Shown here piece after piece: positions 1-8,953 of a stretch of DNA of 64,000 nucleotides. The translations under genes and the position numbers were made by a program. Numbering within the stretch: position 1 is the first letter of the stretch; each line of letters starts with the position of its first letter. Origin of the DNA: Plotosus lineatus (Eukaryota; Chordata; Actinopteri; Siluriformes; Plotosidae); the NCBI GenBank assembly GCA_024760905.1, contig CM045729.1, positions 7,135,163 to 7,199,162 of the forward strand, written 5' to 3'. The notes under the pieces were generated by a model, which was given only the letters and a program-made list of their open reading frames with translations, did not search any database and was not told the DNA's origin.

Positions 1-60
1 CTGTCTGCCATTGGCTTTACGTCAGAGAAATCCGCCAAGCAAGGAATAGCAAGGGCGGGT
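1..60. promoter_or_regulatory. Promoter-like motif cluster at window start
   Basis: An inverted CCAAT box (ATTGG, 10-14), a CRE-like octamer TTACGTCA (17-24) and a GC box GGGCGGG (53-59) lie within 60 bases. This combination is common in housekeeping promoters. No transcript or start codon can be tied to it, and the same three motif types recur inside Tigger transposons later in this window, so it could be a transposon remnant. Confidence 0.25.
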
Positions 61-567
61 CTCGGATTTCACTGTTTGTTCCGTCAACATTTATTTGGCT
101 GCACATTTCTCCTCCGACCTGAGCTGGACTTCAAGTGGAGTCTGAATCCAACTGGTTTTCACTTTTATTTATTTTTTTTCCCTGCATTTACTCTCATAGT
201 TTGGTTGTATAATATGACAATAAGATAATTTTGCTCGTGATGGAGAGAGCCATAGAACCCCCTGCTGCTCCCGCTCAACACTGAGAATGAAACAGTAACA
301 CCCGGCGTCTGGAGGCTGATCCTCAGCTCATTGGCATTCAGCTCACGGTGAGAGTGTGTCCTGATCGGAGCGACAGACTGTGTTGTTGATGTGGAAGAGA
401 AACCTGTGGACTGGTTATTAGAACTCGGCCTGTGTGACTGATAGAGCAAAGTTACACTCTCATTTCCCCGGCCCTTTAAAAACGATTGCAATCTTCGTCT
501 TTCTTCTCCGCTGTCTGTCTCCATGTCACTCGATAACCAACTGTTCTCTCACTGCCCCCCTCTCTCT
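61..567. other. Unique sequence, no gene recognised
   Basis: Non-repetitive, mixed composition. A reverse-strand open frame of about 119 codons (165-524) has no recognisable domain and is probably chance. Confidence 0.5.
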
Positions 568-577
568 CACACACACA

Positions 578-632
<55 letters not shown>
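568..632. repeat. (CA)n microsatellite
   Basis: About 65 bases of alternating CA, interrupted once near 580. Confidence 0.98.
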
Positions 633-635
<3 letters not shown>

Positions 636-914
636 TTTGGGATTTCAAGAAAGATCTTTACAGGATATCACAACTGGATAGACAGATGTTGGATTTCGGC
701 TCCGGCATGCCACACTAAAGCAGTGAATAATGAGAAGAGGTTGCCATGGTGCAGATGTATAATGTACAACACATCCTCTGCTCTTTGTAATTGGGTTTCA
801 GGAGATATTCCCCCCGGATAATGCGCCAAACTTCACGCTACACATTCCTGCACACTTAACAAATTTGCTGTGTCCTGGGTGACCTCATCGACCTTAATAT
901 TCATCTGCAGCTGT

Positions 915-915
<1 letters not shown>

Positions 916-965
<50 letters not shown>

Positions 966-1093
966 TCTCTCTCTTTCTGTTTCTGTTTCTGTTTCTCTCC
1001 ATCCCCGCTCTCTCTGTTTCTCTCTCTCTCTCTCTCTCTCTCTGTTTCTCCTTCTCTCCACCCCCTCTCGGTTTCTCCTTCTCTCCATCCCCC

Positions 1094-1137
<44 letters not shown>

Positions 1138-1211
1138 CTCCTTCTCTCCACCCCCTCTCACTCTCTCTCTCTTTCTGTTTCTGTTTTTGTTTCTCTCCAT
1201 CCCCCTCTCTC

Positions 1212-1268
<57 letters not shown>

Positions 1269-1454
1269 CTCCTTCTCTCCACCCCCTCTCTCGGTTTCTC
1301 CTTCTCTCCACCCCCCCTCTCTCTCTCTCTCTCTCTGTTTCTCCTTCTCTCCATCCCCCTTTCTCTCTCTCTCTCTCTCTGTCTCTCTCTGTCTCTCTCT
1401 GTTTCTCTTTCTCGCCACGCCCCTCTCTCTGTTTCTCCTTCTCTCCACCCCCTC

Positions 1455-1492
<38 letters not shown>

Positions 1493-1570
1493 GTCTCGCT
1501 GTCTCTCTTTCTCTCCACCCCCCCTCTCTCTCTCGCTCTCTCTGTTTCTGTTTCTCTCCACGCCCCCCCC
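916..1570. repeat. 655-bp polypyrimidine (CT-rich) compound minisatellite
   Basis: Nearly the whole stretch is C and T on the plus strand. (CT)n blocks alternate with a recurring 'tgtttctccttctctccacc' type unit, more than ten times. Long open frames exist on both strands (RERERE and SLSLSL peptides) purely because of low complexity. Mirror-symmetric purine/pyrimidine tracts of this kind can form H-DNA. Confidence 0.97.
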
Positions 1571-1637
1571 GGTGAAGTGGAATGCTGTGTGTTCATGCTG
1601 GGGTAAAAAGAGAATTGCCCTTCTGATTGGCATTGAG

Positions 1638-1760
1638 GAGGCGCAGTGGCGGAGTGCATAGCAAATCCTCCTCACATCGCGAGGGTTCATGTCCTGGCCT
1701 TGGGTGGTTTTGTGTGCAGTGCAAATATTCTTGTAGTGCTTGTGATGTGTAAACAGAGTT
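1638..1760 (+). repeat. Degenerate SINE-A relic
   Basis: 'ggcgcagtggcggagtgca' followed by a B-box-like 'gagggttcatgtcc' and 'ggttttgtgtgcagt' resembles the head of the tRNA-derived SINE-A family. Strongly decayed. Confidence 0.4.
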
Positions 1761-2285
1761 GTATAAATATGCGTTTATGTAAATGTGGTCCATTTGTCTG
1801 TAAGGTATGTCATTTTAATTCCAATGCCTAACTACAAAATACTTCTCAAGGCCTCTGCTTGAACCAAAGGAACCATACACAGAATAAATGTTCCATGGTG
1901 CCCTGATTGATTATTACTGTTTACATATTACTGAGTACAAACAAACATGGTCTGTGAAAACCGCACTGATATATCCAGGGTTTACACACAAATAACATCC
2001 CACGTGTTAAAATTGCAGTAAATTAATGCTCAGCCTGGCGTGATGACACTCAGTGTCCGTGATTAAGTGTCCATGGCACACAGAGAGAAGAAGTAGGTGT
2101 CCTAAACCAGCTTGTACAGTATGGCTGCATGTAAACAACTGCAGGAAAATATATTTTTGTTTATCATGCTGAGTGTTTCTGCGAGCAAATCGATCTTCAG
2201 TGTCCAGTCTCTGAGTTCGACATTTCAGTTTTTATGTCCCATCTTCAGTACGTCATTTATCTACTATGTCTTGGTTGTTTATCTG
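1761..2285. other. Unique AT-rich stretch
   Basis: No ORF, repeat family or RNA gene recognised. Confidence 0.5.
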
Positions 2286-2333
<48 letters not shown>

Positions 2334-2334
2334 T
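2286..2334. repeat. (ATT)n microsatellite
   Basis: About 16 ATT units. Confidence 0.97.
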
Positions 2335-2436
2335 AACGTGATACATGGGGTTTTACTTCCGGGTACAGAACTCGCGGATTATCTTCATTTGCGGGGGGGC
2401 CAGAACCGAACCCCCACGAATAACGAGGGCCTACTG
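2335..2436. mobile_element. Pogo/Tigger-like element end
   Basis: The segment ends in 'gaataacgagggcctactg' followed by TA (2437-2438). Terminal sequences of the type cagtagtccctcgttattcg with TA duplications are typical of fish pogo-group MITEs. The other end is not visible, probably lost at the adjacent (ATT)n. Confidence 0.5.
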
Positions 2437-2564
2437 TACTAAACTTGTCGACGGCGCATGGTGTACCTCTCTGTTTAAATGAGTAACCTGAACAGAAGAG
2501 ATCACCCTGAAAGATACACAGAGTTATTATCTGCCTCAAAGCCTGACTTGAAGAACAGAGCTAG

Positions 2565-2719
2565 TGAGTTAAAATGTTTGTTAGATAAAACAAAAATTCC
2601 AATCGAAAATAATATAAAACCAATTGATCCGTTCCAATCCCCTCCCTAACTCAGATAACCTGACACAAACACATATATTTCACCTAATATATTAAAGATA
2701 AACATGTAAAAACAATAAA

Positions 2720-2721
<2 letters not shown>
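2565..2721. repeat. Tigger-like interior segment, copy 1
   Basis: Aligns with 29258-29417, sharing 'gttagataaaacaaa' and the run from 'cttgacacaaacacatat' through 'taaaaacaataaatattta' with few differences. Copy 2 lies inside a Tigger-like element, so this is assigned to the same family. Confidence 0.6.
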
Positions 2722-2775
<54 letters not shown>

Positions 2776-2776
2776 T
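2722..2776. repeat. (ATT)n microsatellite at the 3' end of an R4/Dong-like LINE
   Basis: About 17 ATT units, reading as (TAA)n on the LINE's coding strand. It directly abuts the LINE 3' end, which fits the known preference of Dong-type elements for TAA repeats, or else is the element's own tail. Confidence 0.95.
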
Positions 2777-2918
2777 ACAGTAAAGATTTATATGCAGCAG
2801 AGAGGGATCGGGTGATCCTGGCACAGTCAGGCTGGTTAGGCTCATCATCAGCTCAGGGCCCTCACCCTCTCCACACGCAGCCCAGACAGCGAATGGGACT
2901 TCTCCCAGGATGCACTGC

Positions 2919-3782
2919 CTAGTCAAACCCACCAAGAACTTTCCGGAGAATATGGAGACTCCCCAACACTGCAGCCTTCTGCATTGCCCAGACTGTGAGA
3001 ATGTCTGTGCTCCCGGTAGCAAACCCAGGAACACTCTTGATCTGTGTTAATAGATCAGGAGATACCAAACCGAGGGCGCCGACAACAATGGGGAGTCGGA
3101 CGACTTTGTACTTTGGATACAAGCGAGACATTTCAGAGGCGAGGTCCGCATATTTTGCATGCTTCTCCTGAATCTTGTCAATCACATTGCTGTCAAAAGG
3201 GACAGAAAATTCAATAATAGTAATAATTCCATTGGATTTATCAAAAAGGACAAGATCAGGTTTGTTGGCTTCAATTCTCCTCAGGCTGTATATGGGCCGA
3301 TTCCAAACAAGCTTGAAATGATCATTTTCCATGACGCCCTGGACATGATCAGGGTCGTACCATGGATGGACTTCTGGGTCAAAACCACACGCATGACGGA
3401 GACGATAATAAAAGGAACGTGCCATGCCATCATGTCTTTCCAGATAAGACGTTTGTGCCAAAACAGGACAACCACTGACACGGTGTTGGACAGTTTCACT
3501 AAATTCACGACACAAACGACATTTGGGATTTACATTTTCCCTTATAATATTAATATTATATATAATATTATGTTGACGATTGCGTGTTGGAAGTGACTGG
3601 TCCTGAGCAGCAAAAAGAAATCCCTCAGTTTCACTTTTCAGACCAGCCGACTTCATCCAGGCAAAGGAGTCGGAAGGATTACTGTTCTGCTCAACACACT
3701 GCACATAAACACGATGTCGTGGTTTTCCAGACAGTTTTTCCTTGAAATGACGACTCTGAGCAGATTTGATGAAAGACTTCAC
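2919..3782 (-). pseudogene. C-terminal zinc knuckle and restriction-like endonuclease of R4/Dong-like LINE
   Basis: This open frame of 287 residues has lost its upstream RT. In frame order: a basic N-terminal part, a CCHC knuckle CX2CX8HX4C (CRLC...H....C), then the endonuclease with the catalytic signature KPD followed 14 residues later by E (KPDLVLFDK ... IIEFSVPFD). In intact relatives this domain nicks the target DNA to prime reverse transcription. It is unusually well preserved compared with the upstream RT fragments. The start methionine is just the first in frame; the native protein would begin far upstream. The last ~30 codons may run in another frame. Confidence 0.8.
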
Positions 3783-4426
3783 CTGGTTGACACACAGATG
3801 TAGCGTTCAGCAGCACTTCGCCATCGACAAAATCAACACTGACGTTGAGATTCTGTCCAGCAGCCTTGGCGTGTTTAAGATAACTATGGAAGTCCTTGCT
3901 TTCACCGTGAGTCTTGATATTCTACCCAAGAGGATCATCAGATAAATAAATATGTACAAAAGTATACAATGAAATGCCATCATCAAGTGCCTCCACATTC
4001 ATCAAACCTCATCCCCCGGAATTGATTGATAAATATAAACGATTGATAGAGGAACGAGGGTGGTGAGCTCGATTGTCAGACATGTCCTTCTTGTAAGGCG
4101 ATCAAGACCCATGATGTCGTCCTTTGTCCAATCAACAACACCAAAAGAGTAAGAAAGGACAGACACTGTGTAAGTATTTGTAGCTTTGACCTTTGAACTT
4201 GTTTCTAGCATTTAGCTCCAAACTCCAGATCTTTTTTAGACGAGATTTGTACTCGGCCCAAAGTTTGTCTTTTATGTGGGCATTCTGGAGCTTGTCTCAA
4301 ACTTGTATCCCCAAATAGGTGTACGATTGGCCCTCCACAAGATGCTCAATCACTCCTCCTCCATGTAACTCAACCGATCCATCATTGATTACCTTTCCAC
4401 ATTTTAAATGAAGAATGTCACATTTA

Positions 4427-4627
4427 TCAAGTCCGGAAGTCATACCAATATGAAAAGGACTCGACAAGGAGAATTTGTTTCTTCAAGTTGAAATCTCCTT
4501 TGGCAATCAGCTTGATGTCATCCATGTAAAGGAGATGAGTACGAGGTGTTGGGGATCTGTGGTGTGGAGGTCCTGGATGATAATCTTCCACCTTATTGAG
4601 CAAAAAACTCAAGGGATGAAGTGACAA
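4427..4627 (-). pseudogene. RT catalytic region fragment (YMDD box) of R4/Dong-like LINE
   Basis: A 66-codon frame containing 'HLLYMDDIKLIAKGD', the metal-binding YxDD motif of reverse transcriptase. It is flanked by frameshifts; the thumb and fingers are in neighbouring broken frames. Confidence 0.75.
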
Positions 4628-4779
4628 ACAAAAAAGCAGAGGACTAAAAGAACCTCCTGGAATATTCCTCTCTTAATAGAAATAGGTTCTGAAGTCTTAA
4701 CCTGACCTTGCGAGGACATCTCAAGCTGAGTTGACCAGCAACTCATTAAAGACTTGAGTAAATGCTTGAGTAAAATCGC

Positions 4780-5297
4780 TCAGGTAGGCCAACACATTGC
4801 AAAGACTTCAGAATCCATTGATGAGGGACAGAGTCGGATGCTTTTTTTGTAGTCAATGCAGCACGTTGAGAGGTTGCGGTGGTAAGTTTTAGCCTCTTCA
4901 AGTATCATTTTCTGGACCAATAACTGATCCTTGCATCCCCAACATCCCTTTCTGGCTCCCTTTTGCTCCGCGTAAATAATTTCATTGGAGGAGCAAAAGG
5001 ATGACACGAGATTTGTCAAACACCCTGTAAAGATTGTGTACATCGTATTCAGGCAGGTAACAGGCCGGTAATTTTTAGGATCAAGTCTCCTTTCTTTGGG
5101 AGGAGTATTGTGCAACCTTTACAGGAACAAGGAGAGACATCTTCTGTGTCCATCAAAGAATTAAAACAAGTGAGCAGATGTGGTTGGACACAGGAGAACA
5201 GTTTCCAAAACCGATTTTGAATGCCGTCAGGTCCTGGAGCTGTGTTAGATTTGGACATTTTATTGTTTTCTTCAGGCAGTCCGAAGTAATGAGACAC
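4780..5297 (-). pseudogene. RT N-terminal region fragments of R4/Dong-like LINE
   Basis: Two overlapping minus-strand frames (5049-5297 and 4780-5115). The first carries 'NTAPGPDGIQNRFWKL', the first RT motif of non-LTR elements. The second carries 'NYRPVTCLNTMYTIFTG' and 'EQKGARKGCWGCKDQLL'. A frameshift separates them. Further upstream (to about 5470) 'ERFWS' and 'LWSIPSNCN' continue the similarity. Confidence 0.75.
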
Positions 5298-5651
5298 AGC
5301 AATGGTGAATTAATGTTTTCTGACGTGGCTTTGCTGTATTATTCCACCCATGGTTCCTCAAGGTTACAGTTGCTGGGTATAGACCACAGCTATGACCAAA
5401 ACCTCTCACTGGATTCCATGGGTGGTCTCTGGTCATCATTACTTGTAGGTGTATTTAGTTGCCTGTAAAATTGTTTTTCGTTGGTTTTAAATATTTTGTT
5501 TTGTTTAATGAATTTATTCTTCTTTTCCCATTTTCTTGATTTTTGGTTTTTCTTTACTTTTTTGCCAAAATTATCAATATTAAAACAACTACTTCAGTTC
5601 TGTGTAATGAATCTAAAATATATGAAAGTCTTATCAGAACATGAGAAGGAC

Positions 5652-5654
<3 letters not shown>

Positions 5655-5738
<84 letters not shown>
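5655..5738. repeat. (TA)n microsatellite
   Basis: About 42 TA units, directly flanking the ribozyme-bearing inverted repeat. Confidence 0.98.
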
Positions 5739-5741
<3 letters not shown>

Positions 5742-5786
5742 AAAAATAAAAGGACAGGACAAAGACTTTCTATTGAAACTCCATTT

Positions 5787-5841
5787 ATCACTACAGATCT
5801 GTTTCGAGGGGTGGTGAAACCATCTTCTCTCTTCAGGTGAT
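5787..5841 (-). ncRNA. Hammerhead ribozyme motif, left arm of copy A
   Basis: On the minus strand the order is stem I strand AUCAC, core CUGAAGA, stem II with a UUUCA loop, core GAAA, a 4-bp stem III (ACAG-AU-CUGU), cleavage-site A, then GUGAU closing stem I. One extra substitution in stem II relative to the right arm weakens it. Confidence 0.6.
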
Positions 5842-5881
5842 TATAGAAAAATCTTATAATCTATAGAAGAATTCTTCTATA

Positions 5882-5936
5882 ATCACCTGAAGAGAGAGGA
5901 TGGTTTCACCACCCCTCGAAACAGATCTGTAGTGAT
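5882..5936 (+). ncRNA. Hammerhead ribozyme motif, right arm of copy A
   Basis: Stem I is AUCAC (5882-5886) with GUGAU (5932-5936), and an outer helix CUUC (5874-5877) with GAAG (5941-5944) lies across a 4x4 internal loop. The core CUGAAGA (5887-5893) matches CUGANGA. Stem II pairs 5894-5903 with 5909-5917 around a UUUCA loop, with one A-C mismatch and one bulged A. The core GAAA is 5918-5921. Stem III is ACAG-AU-CUGU (5921-5930). H17 is A5931, so cleavage is predicted between 5931 and 5932. All catalytic-core bases are present. Activity is untested. Confidence 0.72.
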
Positions 5937-6038
5937 AAATGAAGTTTCAATAGAAAGTCTTTGTCCTGTCCTTTTATTTTTGTTATTTGCTCTACCAAAA
6001 AGTATTGAGCACTCTCCTACGGAAGGATCTATTCAGAA

Positions 6039-6042
<4 letters not shown>

Positions 6043-6092
<50 letters not shown>
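6043..6092. repeat. (TC)n microsatellite
   Basis: About 25 TC units. Confidence 0.97.
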
Positions 6093-6094
<2 letters not shown>

Positions 6095-6257
6095 GTGTGT
6101 ATATATATATAAAAAACGTTCTGGCAACTCCTGCAGCGGCACTGGAACCCAGTTGTATATCAGCATTTGCCCTTCCATTGGATCATTCTGATGGGGCTGA
6201 GAGGGGGGATTTGCTGCTTGGATAACAGCCTGTCCTCCATTCCTCCCTACCACAGCT

Positions 6258-6581
6258 GTGCGCACCGGAGAGTATCACCAGCCGGGATACCAGCCAAAGC
6301 ACAGCCATCGTATCGCCCGGAATCTTGGTGTAATATTCGACTCCCACCTCAGTATGGAATCCCACATCAACAGCGTCTGCAAGAGTGCATATTATCATAT
6401 TCACAACATCAGCAATATCAGGCGATATCTTGATGTGAAGTCCACTTCAGCTCTGGTCCAAGATTTCATCACGTTGAGACTCGACTATTGCAATTCTCTG
6501 CTATTTGGAACATCCGAGTATTTACTTGACAAGCTTCAACGTGTGCAGAACACTATAGCGAGGGTCATCACACGTCACTAG
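6258..6581 (+). pseudogene. RT C-terminal fragment of L2/CR1-type LINE
   Basis: Contains 'NLGVIFDSHLSMESHINSVC', then 'LRLDYCNSLLFG' and 'LQRVQNTIARVITR', the conserved region after the RT catalytic domain in L2/CR1 elements. It ends at an in-frame stop; the frame resumes near 6640. Confidence 0.78.
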
Positions 6582-6656
6582 AAGTATGATCACATTACTC
6601 CTGTACTACACAGCTAACACTGGCTGCCAGTCAGATACAGGATTCAGTATAAGATA

Positions 6657-6938
6657 ATGCTCCTTGTGTTCAAGTGCATGAAAGGCCTTGCTCCCAACTA
6701 CCTCGCCAATCTTCTTCACGAGTACCAGCTACTCAGATCTCTCCGATCAAACTCAAAGAATCTCCTGGAGATAGCAGCCACCCAAACGCATACATTTGGT
6801 GACCATTCATTTGAGAAAGCGGTTCCAGTACTGTGGAACAATCTACCGATCCATGTCAGATCCCAAGTGAACATAAACACGTTCAAGTCGCAACTTAGGA
6901 CACATCTGTTCACATTTGCCTACCATGCCTATCAATAA
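6657..6938 (+). pseudogene. RT extreme C-terminus of L2/CR1-type LINE
   Basis: Carries 'KCMKGLAPNYLANLL' and ends 'FKSQLRTHLFTFAYHAYQ', the usual terminus of L2/CR1 proteins. The stop codon at 6936-6938 is probably the native one, since the 3' UTR follows directly. Confidence 0.78.
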
Positions 6939-7398
6939 GTTCTCAGACTCACCCCCAGCGCTTTTGAGTGGCATGTGCCAGAATTAGCGCTTTATAAATA
7001 TTTGTATGTATGTATGTATGTATGTATGTATAGTCCGTAAGGACTGACGGAGGCCTACAATATATATATAATGAAGTGATTATTGGCACATGCGAGCTAA
7101 AAAGTTTCATTATTTATAAACAGCGAAAAATAAGAAATAATAAATTGTAATTGCGAATGTAAAGGGCTTCTAAGATATGATTACATTGTACGAATGAGGT
7201 ATAATAATGCACGTTGACTGACCAGAGTTAATGATCGTTCAGAAATCAAATAGCACGGGGGTAGAATGAATACAGAGTACGATTAGTATTTGCACGTATA
7301 GACCTGTATCGGTTGCCTGACCGCATGACTTGAAATAACTAATTTGCTGGGTGATGTTCATCTTTTATAATATTACATGCTTTCTTCAGAACTTGTGC

Positions 7399-8106
7399 TC
7401 AATAAAGTTCATCTAACGTTGGCAGAGAAGTTCCAATAATAGTACTGGCGGGCTTGATGATCCGATCGAGTCGCTTCTGCTCATCGGCCGTCGTGTTGCC
7501 AAACCATACAGTGAACGAGAACATCAAGATGCTCTCTATCACTGCTCGGTAGAATTTTACGAACAGATTTTGCCCAACGCGGAAGCTTCTCAATCGTCTC
7601 AGGAAGAAGAGGCGCTGCTGTTCCCTCTTTACGATGATATCAGTATTTTTTACCCACTTTAGTCCTGACGAAATAGTAATGCCCAAAAACGTAAAACTGT
7701 CGACAATCACAACCTCAGATCCGTTAATAGAAAGTGGCACGATCTTAGATGGTTCCTGACGAAAATCTATAATAACTTCTTTAGTTTTCTGCACATTTAA
7801 TATTAAATTATTCTCAGTGCACCATTCTACAAGTGAATTCACCTCCTCTCTACATCAACTTTCATCATCATTGATCAAACCACCAAGTGTGGTATCACCA
7901 GCATGTTTCATCATGAAATTACTGCTGAATTTAGTGATGCAATCATGTGTCAATAAAGAGTACAACAAGGGGCTTAAATTACAACCCTGAGGCGATCCAG
8001 TATTAATTACTAATGAGGAAGATAAATTAGGACCAATCTTTACTACTTGTGAGCGGGATGAGAGAAAATTGAGAATCCACTTGCACATGGATGGATCAAA
8101 TTCCAA
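7399..8106 (-). pseudogene. RT C-terminal half of Rex1/Babar-like LINE
   Basis: Two abutting frames (7855-8106, then 7399-7842). The first has 'TGSPQGCNLSPLLYSLLTHD' and 'KHAGDTTLGG', where the expected catalytic FADD reads HAGD, so an aspartate is lost. The second has the post-catalytic 'LNVQKTKEVIIDF' and 'FTFLGITIS'. The damaged active site confirms the copy is inactive. Confidence 0.8.
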
Positions 8107-8188
8107 TATGGTATAATTTAAAGGGACAGATTGTGTTAAAGGTGGAACTATAGTCTACAAAAAGTAATCGACAATAAGTATGAATTTC

Positions 8189-8647
8189 CTAATCTAAGAA
8201 TTTACAAATTTTAAACAATGCTAATAATATGGCATCTTCTACTGAACGGTTAGATTTATAGGCAAATTGATACGGGTCTAAGGATGGTGGAACTTGTGTC
8301 TGAATAAAATTCCGTACAATAGATTCAAAACTTTTAATAATGATCGAGGTTAAGGCTACAGGACGATAATCATTTAAACAGATCACAGGTGATTGTTTTG
8401 GGATCGGAATAATGACTGATTTTTTAAAAGCATTAGGAACATGACTAGATTTCAAAGACCAATTAAATATTACAGTGAGAATACCACAGAGTTCGTCCTT
8501 GCACGATCTCAGTAGGGGCGGGCTAATACCATCAGGCCCAGGCGCTTTACGAATGTTCAGATGACCCAACACATGGCGGGTGTCATCAGTGGAGACATCG
8601 AACGGCAGAGGTAGTACACTGTCCTCTGGCATCATTGCCGGGTCCAC
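8189..8647 (-). pseudogene. RT N-terminal half of Rex1/Babar-like LINE
   Basis: Contains 'IRKAPGPDGISPPLLRSC', 'NDYRPVALTSIIIKSFE' and 'DPYQFAYKSNRSVEDAI', successive RT motifs of the jockey superfamily. The frame continues into the C-terminal half after a short disrupted segment. Confidence 0.8.
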
Positions 8648-8953
8648 TAGCCGATCAAATCTCGCATAGAATTCATTTAACTGGTCGGGAAGTGTGACGT
8701 CATCAGTAGGCGCCGACTGTGATTTCGGTTTGTACCCTATGATCTTGTTTATCTCCTGCCACAGTTGTCAAGTGTCAGTGACGGAAAGTATACTTTCAAG
8801 TCTATCCCAGTACCGTAGTTTGGCCTGTTTCACAGAATTACCAAGGTCATACTTGGTCTTTTTGATGGCGAACGGGTTGCCAGATTTAAATGCCAGTTCG
8901 TTTGCATGTAACTGTGTGTTCACACAGCGATCAAACCACTGTTTCTCGTTTGA

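Larger units (their letters stand above)
2777..5470 (-). mobile_element. Degenerate non-LTR retrotransposon, R4/Dong (Rex6-like) clade
   Basis: Read on the minus strand, reverse transcriptase pieces run from about 5470 to 4000, followed by a zinc-knuckle plus restriction-like endonuclease module (3782-2919). That order (RT, then CCHC, then endonuclease) is diagnostic for early-branching non-LTR retrotransposons. The phrase 'GARKGCWGCKDQL' and the catalytic box YMDD are typical of R4/Dong elements. Several stops and frameshifts break the RT region, so this copy is dead. The 3' end borders a (TAA)n array. The 5' end is placed where recognisable similarity stops; no target duplication was identified. 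Confidence 0.82.
5739..6040. mobile_element. Inverted-repeat element with hammerhead ribozymes, copy A (Penelope-like pseudo-LTRs?)
   Basis: The left arm (about 5741-5846) and right arm (about 5872-5980) are inverted copies of each other, from 'aaaaggacaggacaaag' outward to 'gaagagagaggatgg' inward. The right side extends about 60 bases further ('gagcactctcctacggaagg'). Each arm carries a hammerhead ribozyme motif. Penelope-like retroelements are known to have hammerheads in their terminal repeats and to carry these in direct or inverted order, so that assignment is inferred. No reverse transcriptase or GIY-YIG nuclease is present. Copy B is at 19120-19403. Confidence 0.65.
6240..7031 (+). 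mobile_element. 3' end of an L2/CR1-type LINE
   Basis: Plus-strand frames encode the C-terminal domain of a jockey-superfamily RT, and the 3' UTR ends with 'agcgctttataaatatttg' and a (GTAT)n tail at 7003-7031, typical of L2/CR1-like elements. The 5' end is truncated and the coding region has a stop near 6581. Confidence 0.78.

Noticed and set aside
833..1690. 285-codon reverse ORF and 263-codon forward ORF of RE/SL repeats
   Set aside because: Both are consequences of the period-2/period-6 CT tract; no complexity and no start or stop context.
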